This document shows, one piece after another, positions 15,091 through 20,714 of a stretch of DNA of 20,714 bases. The notes under the pieces are model-generated. The model had not been told where the DNA came from. It saw nothing but the letters and a program-made list of their open reading frames with translations, and ran no database searches. The translations under genes and the position numbers were made by a program. The DNA comes from an uncultured Bacteroidales bacterium (GTDB lineage: Bacteria; Bacteroidota; Bacteroidia; Bacteroidales; UBA3663), in NCBI GenBank assembly GCA_905236195.1, contig CAJOOX010000106.1:1-20714 (forward strand). Direction: 5' to 3'. Positions within the stretch are counted from its first letter, which is position 1; each line of letters opens with the position of its first letter.

Positions 15091-15106
15091 TGCAAAGTCG
15101 GGAGCA

Positions 15107-15829
15107 TCATTTCACACATCCGTCGGCGCGTAAAACGTCGAGCACCTGGTCTGCAATAGCCTTCATTCCGGCAACCGATGGATGGCCCCACTGCTTGTCA
15201 ATGTCATGCAGTTCGATAAGGGCGATGCCGTAATGGCGGCAGATGGTTCTCACGCTCTCGTTGATTTCGGGTTTGAGTTCACTATTGAGGATGAAATATA
15301 CCTTCGCCTGCGGATAGTGGGTACGGAACCCTTCGCAGAGGGCCGCCATTGCGGGACGGAAGCTCTTGAAATCGGCAGGCGTCCAGTTGGCATATTTGTA
15401 TTCCCCGATGGGTGAACCTGCCCAGCTGTCGTTGGTGGCTCCGCAACACAGAATCACATCAGGCTCGCCCAGATAAGCCAGGCGGTTGAGAAAGGAGCGG
15501 TTGGTGTAGTCCTCCTTGCGATAGCCCGTATAGCATACCGTTGCGCCGGAGAATGAGTTGTTTGTATCGAGTGTCCATCCGGTTGCCTTGAGGAGCTGTC
15601 GCCACCAGGTCTGTTCGATATCCTGCACATCGTTGACCGCTTTTTTGCGGTCGTTCTTATTCACCTCATGGCGAGGATACCATACATCAAAGGTATCTAC
15701 AGCCACAGCTCCCATATAGGTGGTGTAGCTGTCACCCAGGAAACTTACCCTGAGGGGTGCCGACGTATCGCCCGTCTGGGCCGAAAGGACCGCGGGCAAT
15801 AGAATAAGTAGAAAAAGCAATCGGTTCAT
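15107..15829 (-). CDS. Secreted SGNH/GDSL-type hydrolase
   Basis: A 240-residue protein with an N-terminal signal peptide (about residues 1-18, very Leu-rich, ending VLSAQ). SGNH blocks are visible: block I FLGDSY with the nucleophile S34, block II glycine in NSFSGATVC (90-98), block III GATND (129-133), and block V GHPSVAG with the catalytic H215. It is probably a periplasmic or surface esterase, for instance a carbohydrate acetyl-esterase or lipase-like enzyme; the substrate cannot be read. Its ATG overlaps the tcdA stop by 4 nt (ATGA), so it is translated from the trmD-tcdA transcript. That is unusual company for an exported esterase. Confidence 0.85.
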   Translation of the reverse strand: MNRLLFLLILLPAVLSAQTGDTSAPLRVSFLGDSYTTYMGAVAVDTFDVWYPRHEVNKNDRKKAVNDVQDIEQTWWRQLLKATGWTLDTNNSFSGATVCYTGYRKEDYTNRSFLNRLAYLGEPDVILCCGATNDSWAGSPIGEYKYANWTPADFKSFRPAMAALCEGFRTHYPQAKVYFILNSELKPEINESVRTICRHYGIALIELHDIDKQWGHPSVAGMKAIADQVLDVLRADGCVK

Positions 15830-16566
15830 TTCAGTATTGTTATATCTTTGACAATCAGTCCGGCCAGTGTAAACCCGAAGATGGCGGTGATGTGGGCTAC
15901 GGTGCCGTTGGCTTTCTGTTTGATGGCGCCTGCTTCAGACTCGAGCATTGCCGTATCGCCGAGATTCGGAAGGAGTTCCGGGCTCCACACACAGAGGAAT
16001 TTCTTGCGTGGCCTCATACCGGGACGCTTCAAAACATTCCGCAGGGCACGGGCCAGCGGACAGCCGTTCACTTTCCAGAATTCGGAGACCTCAATCCGGG
16101 CGGGATCCATCTTGAGGGCGGCTCCCATCGACGAGAAGAGTTTGGCGCTCGAAGCCGTAGCGTTCTGGATGAGCAGTATCTTGGCCTTGACGGTATCAAT
16201 GGCATCCACCACATAGTCATATCCGTTCAGGTCGTACTGTGATGCGGTTGTTTCGTCGTACACACCCTGTATTGCCGTAATCTGCGCTTCTGGATTGATG
16301 TCGAGCAGGCGTTCGCGAAGGGCCTCCACCTTGGGTCGTCCCTCGTTCGGGACGGTAGCCATAAGCTGTCGGTTCACATTCGTGGGCGACACACAGTCGC
16401 TGTCGACGATGGTGACCCGCACGATACCGCTGCGCACAAGACTCTCCACACACCAGGATCCCACGCCTCCGACGCCGAATACGATGACACGGGCGGCTAT
16501 GAGACGCTGCATGGCCTCCTCTCCCACCAGCATCTGAGTGCGGCGATGAAATTCCTCCTGCGTCAT
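15826..16566 (-). CDS. tcdA: tRNA threonylcarbamoyladenosine dehydratase TcdA (ThiF/E1-like)
   Basis: A 246-residue E1-like adenylating enzyme. The nucleotide-binding loop FGVGGVGSW is at residues 30-38, IVDSDCVSPTNVNRQ at 53-67 and the YDYVVDAIDTVKAK segment near 105-118. There is no C-terminal ubiquitin-like substrate motif or sulfur-carrier partner, and the layout matches TcdA (CsdL), which uses ATP to cyclise t6A37 to ct6A37 in tRNA. The frame is open upstream to 16632 inside trmD, but the ATG at 16566 overlaps the trmD stop (ATGA) and gives the normal N-terminus MTQEEFHRRTQMLVG. It works downstream of the t6A pathway to which the nearby TsaE belongs. Confidence 0.9.
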   Translation of the reverse strand: MTQEEFHRRTQMLVGEEAMQRLIAARVIVFGVGGVGSWCVESLVRSGIVRVTIVDSDCVSPTNVNRQLMATVPNEGRPKVEALRERLLDINPEAQITAIQGVYDETTASQYDLNGYDYVVDAIDTVKAKILLIQNATASSAKLFSSMGAALKMDPARIEVSEFWKVNGCPLARALRNVLKRPGMRPRKKFLCVWSPELLPNLGDTAMLESEAGAIKQKANGTVAHITAIFGFTLAGLIVKDITILK

Positions 16567-17249
16567 TGCCCCTTCTCCAGCAAGTCCGGACGGCGTTGTC
16601 TGGTACGTTCCAGCGCCTGTTCGTACTCCCATTCCTTGATTTTGCGTTCGTGGCCCGAAAGCAGAATCTCGGGCACCTTCCAGCCTTTGTAATCTGCCGG
16701 ACGTGTGTAGCAGGGAGCTTCCAGCAGGTCATCCTGGAACGAATCCGAAAGGGCACTCTGTTCGTCGCCGATGGCGCCGGGCAGTACGCGCACGATGGCA
16801 TCGGTGATGATGGCTGCGGGCAGTTCGCCTCCGGTGAGCACATAGTCGCCGATGGTAATCTCGCGGGTGATGAGATGTTCGCGGATGCGGTAGTCTATTC
16901 CTTTATAATGACCGCAGAGGATGATGAGATTCTCATTCAGGGACAGTTCGTTGGCCATATGCTGGTCGAACTTCTCGCCATCGGGGGTCACAAAGATGAC
17001 CTCGTCGTAGTGACGTTCCTTCTTCAGGTCGGAGATACAGCGGTCGATGGGCTCGCATTGCATCACCATACCGGCTTTACCGCCGAAAGCATAGTCGTCC
17101 ACGCGGTGATGACGTTCATCGGTGGACCAGTCGCGCAGATTGTGCACACAGATTTCGACGAGACCCTTGTCCTGGGCACGCTTCAGTATCGACTGGTTGA
17201 GCGGTCCGTCCAATATCTCGGGAAGAACGGTGATAATATCAATTCTCAT
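16563..17249 (-). CDS. trmD: tRNA (guanine-N1)-methyltransferase TrmD
   Basis: A 228-residue SPOUT methyltransferase. It begins MRIDIITVLPEI. The trefoil-knot S-adenosylmethionine site is LCGHYKGIDYRI (111-122) and TIGDYVLTGGELPA (132-145). The C-terminal tRNA-binding part has EAPCYTRPADYKGW (177-190) and VPEILLSGHERKI (192-204). It methylates N1 of G37 in tRNAs with G36G37, preventing +1 frameshifting. The frame is open to an upstream ATG at 17282, but the ATG at 17249 gives the family N-terminus; the extra 11 residues are unsupported and would contain the promoter. It is the first gene of trmD-tcdA-SGNH. Confidence 0.97.
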   Translation of the reverse strand: MRIDIITVLPEILDGPLNQSILKRAQDKGLVEICVHNLRDWSTDERHHRVDDYAFGGKAGMVMQCEPIDRCISDLKKERHYDEVIFVTPDGEKFDQHMANELSLNENLIILCGHYKGIDYRIREHLITREITIGDYVLTGGELPAAIITDAIVRVLPGAIGDEQSALSDSFQDDLLEAPCYTRPADYKGWKVPEILLSGHERKIKEWEYEQALERTRQRRPDLLEKGQ

Positions 17250-17253
17250 GCTG

Positions 17254-17282
17254 CGAAGATACAGAAAAAATTCAAATTTCAA
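17254..17282 (-). promoter_or_regulatory. Possible trmD promoter giving a near-leaderless mRNA
   Basis: On the minus strand TATCTTCG (17261-17254) has one mismatch to TAnnTTTG, with TTG at 17282-17280 after an 18-nt spacer, slightly short. The -7 box ends only 4 nt before the ATG at 17249, so the transcript would start at or inside the start codon. I see no better promoter further upstream. Confidence 0.35.
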
Positions 17283-17378
17283 GTGTTATATCCTCAAAAA
17301 CTCGGGAATTTTGAAGAAATTTGACACTTATAGTCATTTTTTTATTCAAAAGGCATACACGATTCAAGAAAAAAACGC

Positions 17379-17386
17379 TATCTTTG
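17379..17386 (+). promoter_or_regulatory. -7 box upstream of the small ORF pair
   Basis: TATCTTTG is a perfect -7 element and is followed by C, as in the cdd and dnaA promoters. No TTTG or TTG lies at the usual distance upstream, so the promoter may be weak or need an activator. The predicted transcript start, about 17393, is nearly at the ATG of the 21-codon ORF (17396). The rest of the region from 17283 is A+T-rich with no other gene. Confidence 0.5.
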
Positions 17387-17395
17387 CCAGTGAAA

Positions 17396-17461
17396 ATGAA
17401 AAAGTATTCCGCCTGCTCTCCTCAACGGACACCACCGAAATACCGAACAAAAAAATCATGA
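17396..17461 (+). CDS. Possible 21-residue leader peptide
   Basis: An ORF encoding MKKYSACSPQRTPPKYRTKKS starts about 3 nt after the predicted transcript start. It ends with TGA at 17459-17461, which overlaps the ATG of the next ORF (ATGA). The peptide is very basic and carries three prolines. The tight fit between promoter, ATG and downstream start suggests it is translated and couples initiation to the 61-codon gene, but an ORF this short can arise by chance. Confidence 0.35.
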   Translation: MKKYSACSPQRTPPKYRTKKS

Positions 17462-17643
17462 ATACAGAAAAACGAAAAAACGGAGAGACCGGCTATCTCA
17501 GAAACGAGCCGAGAGCACCTCGCACTTCCTTACTCCCGGAAGACATTGAGTCGGAAAGACTGAGACTTGTTGAAGAGGTGCGCAGTGAACTTGAAGGAGT
17601 ATCAGCACAGGACATCCTTCGCGAATGTGAAAAAAGCGACTAG
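17458..17643 (+). CDS. Small hypothetical protein (61 aa)
   Basis: A 61-residue, highly charged protein. Its first 25 residues are basic (MNTEKRKNGE..., RAPRTSLLPED), and the second part looks like an acidic amphipathic helix (SERLRLVEEVRSELEGVSAQ, residues 32-51). It has no Cys pair, signal peptide or membrane segment. The frame is open far upstream, but that part is antisense to trmD; the ATG at 17458 is the first reasonable start. A promoter -7 box lies upstream and a strong terminator begins 7 nt after the stop, which supports a real transcription unit. I do not recognise the family. Confidence 0.5.
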   Translation: MNTEKRKNGETGYLRNEPRAPRTSLLPEDIESERLRLVEEVRSELEGVSAQDILRECEKSD

Positions 17644-17650
17644 GCACTTA

Positions 17651-17692
17651 AAAAGAAAAGATCCATCCTCCACGGGACGGATCTTTTCTTTT
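17651..17692. terminator. Strong bidirectional terminator
   Basis: Positions 17651-17664 (ending AAAAGATCC) pair perfectly with 17679-17692 (beginning GGATCTTTT) over 14 bp. Three more pairs form inside after one mismatch. A-runs on the left arm and T-runs on the right give U-tracts in both directions. It separates the 61-codon ORF (plus) from the flavodiiron gene (minus), whose stop is 4 nt away. Confidence 0.9.
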
Positions 17693-17696
17693 GTTC

Positions 17697-18863
17697 TTAT
17701 TCGGCGAGAAGCGCATCGGCCAACGCTGCGAACTGGGCGACATCCTCGGCCTTCATCCTCGATCGGATGGTGACCGTCGGCTCTACAACGGTAACATTCT
17801 TCATCGTCTCGAGCATCGCTTTCATGGCCTTGCCTGCGGTGGGAGCCCAGGAACCGTTCTCGACAATGGCAACACGGCGGTTCTGATAGCCCTTGAGCTG
17901 CAGTTTGTGCAGGAATTCGTGCATGGGCGGGAACACATCGGCATCATAGCTCGAAGCGGCTACCACCATGCGTCCGTAGCGGAAAGCATCCTCAATCACC
18001 TCGGCCATATCGGAACGGGTGAGGTCGGAAAGCACCACTTTCTCGCCGGTCGATTCGAGCATCCCGGCCAGGAACTCGGCTGCATATTTCGTACCGCCGT
18101 GAATGGAGGCATAGGCAATGAGTGTACCTTCTGTCTCCACCTCGTACTTACTCCATATATTATATAAGCGGAGTGCCTCAGTCATCTTCTCGCCCTCGAG
18201 CACGGGACCGTGGAGGGGACAAATGCGCTGGATGTCGAGCGGAGCAGCCTTCTTGAGGAGGGCTTGAACCTGCATGCCGTATTTGCCGCAGATGTTGAAA
18301 TAGTAGCGGCGGGCCTCGCACGCCCAGTCGTCGGCATCGGCATCATATACACCGAACTTGCCGAAACCGTCGGCCGAAAAGAGCGTCTTGTCGAAGTCGT
18401 CGTAAGAAACGATTACCTCAGGCCAGTGCACCATTGCGGCCGTAAAGAAATGAAGGGTGTGGGCACCCAGCGAAAGCGTGTCGCCGTCCTTGACGGTGAG
18501 AACACGGCCTTCGAGATTGACATTCTCAAAGAACTGGGGCAGCATGGCCTGTGCCTTGGCGGAACATACAATCTTCAGGTCGGGATAGTTACCCAAAGCC
18601 CACGCGATGAGGGCGCTGTGGTCTGGCTCGAGATGATGCACGATGAGATAGTCGGGCAGACGGCCTTCCAGCGCTTTCTGCAGGTTACTCTTCCACTCAC
18701 TGCCGCAACGTGCGTCGATGGTGTCGAACACAGCCACCTGCTGGTCGAGGAGGATATAGGAGTTGTAACACATGCCCTCGGGCACTTTGTACTGACTCTC
18801 GAAAAGATCCAGATTCGGATCGTCGGCTCCGATGTAGTGGAGCGAACCGGTAATTGCTTTCAT
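17697..18863 (-). CDS. fprA: Flavodiiron protein (FprA family A-type flavoprotein)
   Basis: A 388-residue protein with the two-domain class A flavodiiron layout. The beta-lactamase-like domain (about 1-245) has a complete diiron site: H77, E79, D81 and H82 in HHLEPDH, H146 in MVHWPE, the bridging D165 in FSADGFGKFG and H218 in PLHGP. The flavodoxin domain (about 248-388) binds FMN through IAYASIHGGTKYAAE and has AIVENGSWAP further on. No rubredoxin or flavin reductase domain is fused. Such enzymes reduce O2 to water or NO to N2O in the cytoplasm of anaerobes, using electrons from rubredoxin or a similar donor. It starts 26 nt after the GH43 gene with no terminator between, so the two may be co-transcribed. 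Confidence 0.95.
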   Translation of the reverse strand: MKAITGSLHYIGADDPNLDLFESQYKVPEGMCYNSYILLDQQVAVFDTIDARCGSEWKSNLQKALEGRLPDYLIVHHLEPDHSALIAWALGNYPDLKIVCSAKAQAMLPQFFENVNLEGRVLTVKDGDTLSLGAHTLHFFTAAMVHWPEVIVSYDDFDKTLFSADGFGKFGVYDADADDWACEARRYYFNICGKYGMQVQALLKKAAPLDIQRICPLHGPVLEGEKMTEALRLYNIWSKYEVETEGTLIAYASIHGGTKYAAEFLAGMLESTGEKVVLSDLTRSDMAEVIEDAFRYGRMVVAASSYDADVFPPMHEFLHKLQLKGYQNRRVAIVENGSWAPTAGKAMKAMLETMKNVTVVEPTVTIRSRMKAEDVAQFAALADALLAE

Positions 18864-18889
18864 TTTATACAGTTTTTAATTATTTACAA

Positions 18890-20713
18890 TCAGAGTGTAG
18901 GTTTGACGGGCACCAGAGTTCCGTCTTCGTTGAAATGGAGTTCGTCGATGCAGACTTCGCGGTTATAGCCTGCCGACCAGTCTTTGTGGACGGCATCGGG
19001 GCGGGCGAACCTGTGATATACGATATACCATTTGTCGGTTCCGGGCACCTGCAGGATGGCATGATGGCCCGTACCGTAGATTTGTTTCGCCGGGTCTTTG
19101 GCCAGAAGTACCGTCTTTTCCACCTCGGCAGGCTTTCCGTCGCGCACCAGTTCGGTAGCCGAATCCGAAATGAGGTAACGCACCCGGTAGTTCTTGGAGC
19201 GTGTATCGTTCTCCGACCATGTGAAATAGTATTTCCCATTGCGGTAGAATACATAGGTACCCTCGTTATAGCCGTAGGCGCGACGGTCCTTCTTGGCGAT
19301 GAGCAGACGTGTGGAGACAATGCTGGTCATATCGTCGCCCAACTCGCAGCACACCATGTTGCCGTTTCCCCAGTAGAGGTAGTATTTGCCGGTCTGGGGG
19401 TCCAGGAACACATCCGGGTCGATGACCTGACCGTCCTTCACCTCGGCCGTACTCTTGTCGAGCAGCGGTCTGCCCAGGGCATCCTTGAAGGGCCCTGCGG
19501 GATCGTCTGCCACAGCGACTCCGATCTTGCCGTTTGCCACGAAGTAGTAGAAATACTTCCAGGCAGCCTTCTTGCCCTCGCCGTACTTGCGTTCGATGAT
19601 ACAGGGTGCCCAGGCCTTGCTGTCGGCCCACGAAATGTCGGTTCGGAGGTCGATGATGGTGCCTTCGTCCGCCCAGGTCTTGAGGTCGGTGGACGAGTAG
19701 CATTTGAAATCGTGATTGTTCCAGCCCTCGCAGCCGTCGGTGGTGGGATACAGATAGTAGCGTCCGTTCTTCTCGCTCCACAGAATCTCAGGATCGGCGA
19801 AGAGACCGTTCAGGACGGGATTGTTCACATCTGGCGCATTGTACTGCCGTTCGTATTCGAGGCTCCACTTTTCGAGACGCTCGTATTCATCCTTGGTGAT
19901 ACGCATGAAGGAGCCGTGCTGGGGACGGTCGACGCCCTCGATGTTGCGGGGCAAATTGAAGCCACGCATCAGGCTGTTGGCCTTGCAGATGCGGTAGTTT
20001 CTGGGTTTGGAGGAATATTCTATATATCCGATGGTCCAGCCGGTATCGCCCTTGAGCTGGAAGGCCGAGACGCCCTCGCACTTCTTGTTACCCTCGAAAT
20101 TGACATAGTCGTCGGCCACAGGCTCTCCCCAGGGACCCGTAAGGTTGCGGGCGGTGGCGGTGAACAGACCGGGCTGGCCTCCCTCCTTCTTGATCATCAT
20201 GTGCCAGAGGCTGTCTTTCGCTATCCAGTTGATGTCGGCATCGATGGTGGCGTAGCCCCAGTCGAAGAGAAGTTTGGGCTGGGTTACCTGCGTGAAGTCC
20301 TCCGACACATAGCTGTAGTACATGCGGTCGTATTCCTCCTCAGCGCGGTTCCAAAGCGAGTAATACATGAAGTATGCGCCCTTCCTGCCGTCGGGCCACA
20401 CATAGTTGTTGTCCCACACCACCTGAGGGGCCCACACGCGGTTGACGGTGGAGTAGTCCTTGTAGGGAGCGGGATCGTCGGGATTGCAGAAAATCCCGCG
20501 TCCCTTGCGGAAGTCGTAGACCTTGTGGGTCCAGTGGATGAGGTCGTCCGACTTGAGCAGAATGATTGCGTAGTTGTCCCATGTACCGATTTTACCGAGC
20601 CGCTTCTGGGCCTGGTTGCTTGCATCGAGGTCGGTGAGGCACATCAGGTAGCCCCTGCCGTCATGCATACGGCAGATATAGGCATCGCGCGAACGTCCCT
20701 CGACTTCGGCCAC
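18890..20713 (-). CDS. Tandem GH43-like glycoside hydrolase (5' end outside window)
   Basis: The frame is open to the right window edge, with 607 residues visible. The C-terminal half (about 295-607) is a GH43 five-bladed propeller with the expected acidic triad: D307 in LFADPEILW, D432 in VIDPDVF and E484 in YNEGTYVF. The N-terminal half (about 1-270) has a similar pattern (RDAYICR near 9, TIDADINW near 157, KCEGVSAF near 211) and looks like a second GH43-like propeller, perhaps also active. GH43 enzymes remove arabinose or xylose from plant polysaccharides such as arabinan and arabinoxylan. A GTG lies at the edge (20713), but the true start and probably a signal peptide should be just outside. 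Specificity cannot be read from sequence. Confidence 0.85.
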   Translation of the reverse strand: MAEVEGRSRDAYICRMHDGRGYLMCLTDLDASNQAQKRLGKIGTWDNYAIILLKSDDLIHWTHKVYDFRKGRGIFCNPDDPAPYKDYSTVNRVWAPQVVWDNNYVWPDGRKGAYFMYYSLWNRAEEEYDRMYYSYVSEDFTQVTQPKLLFDWGYATIDADINWIAKDSLWHMMIKKEGGQPGLFTATARNLTGPWGEPVADDYVNFEGNKKCEGVSAFQLKGDTGWTIGYIEYSSKPRNYRICKANSLMRGFNLPRNIEGVDRPQHGSFMRITKDEYERLEKWSLEYERQYNAPDVNNPVLNGLFADPEILWSEKNGRYYLYPTTDGCEGWNNHDFKCYSSTDLKTWADEGTIIDLRTDISWADSKAWAPCIIERKYGEGKKAAWKYFYYFVANGKIGVAVADDPAGPFKDALGRPLLDKSTAEVKDGQVIDPDVFLDPQTGKYYLYWGNGNMVCCELGDDMTSIVSTRLLIAKKDRRAYGYNEGTYVFYRNGKYYFTWSENDTRSKNYRVRYLISDSATELVRDGKPAEVEKTVLLAKDPAKQIYGTGHHAILQVPGTDKWYIVYHRFARPDAVHKDWSAGYNREVCIDELHFNEDGTLVPVKPTL

Positions 20714-20714
20714 C

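Noticed and set aside
18210..18968. 252-codon plus-strand frame opposite the flavodiiron gene
   Set aside because: The minus strand has a complete diiron site and FMN motifs; the opposite frame is unrelated sequence with no promoter.
1..20714. CRISPR arrays, tRNA genes, insertion sequences or phage genes
   Set aside because: I saw no regularly spaced repeats, no cloverleaf with a CCA-type end, no transposase or integrase, and no terminal inverted repeats of IS type.

Overview
The window looks like chromosomal core DNA of a member of the Bacteroidota, most likely order Bacteroidales (Prevotella- or Bacteroides-like). Three things point there. Bacteroidota-restricted families are present (DUF4494, DUF4286). 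Promoters fit the Bacteroidota type (TTTG at -33, about 20 nt, then TAnnTTTG at -7). Start codons mostly sit behind A-rich rather than strong Shine-Dalgarno sequence. I see no tRNA or rRNA gene, transposase, phage gene or CRISPR array. Nearly every gene is intact.

Layout from left to right. (1) Positions 1-2149, plus strand: the tail of a probable S9-type peptidase, then engB, a DUF4494 gene, yggS and a DUF4286 gene, with overlaps or gaps of only a few bases, so probably one operon. (2) Positions 2146-6434, minus strand: a ROK sugar kinase, uvrA and tsaE, read in that order from a good promoter at 6466-6497. (3) Positions 6522-7457, minus strand: a secreted GH73-type glucosaminidase with two LysM domains. 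It is divergent from cdd (7506-7988, plus), and the shared start region holds a perfect 20-bp palindrome. (4) Positions 7989-8401: a 413-bp non-coding region before dnaA with one perfect DnaA box, an A+T-rich tract, a textbook promoter and a palindrome-rich mRNA leader. This is the most structured non-coding DNA in the window. dnaA follows at 8402-9748. (5) Positions 9832-14944, minus strand: carA, carB and a cyclophilin, probably one transcript. (6) Positions 15107-17249, minus strand: trmD, tcdA and an SGNH hydrolase, joined by two 4-nt ATGA overlaps. (7) Positions 17396-17643, plus strand: a 21-codon leader ORF overlapping a 61-codon ORF of unknown function. (8) Positions 17697-20713, minus strand: a tandem GH43-like glycosidase (5' end outside the window) and a flavodiiron protein.

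Themes: replication initiation (DnaA), nucleotide supply (CarAB for pyrimidines and arginine, Cdd for salvage), DNA repair (UvrA), ribosome assembly (EngB) and tRNA maturation. TsaE (t6A37), TcdA (ct6A37) and TrmD (m1G37) all act on tRNA position 37. The GH43 enzyme and the ROK kinase fit a polysaccharide-degrading gut or rumen anaerobe, and the flavodiiron protein fits oxygen or NO detoxification in such an anaerobe. I did not find a clearly new multi-gene system. The best leads are regulatory: the dnaA upstream region, the palindrome at the cdd/glucosaminidase promoter, and a tripled octamer at the carA promoter.
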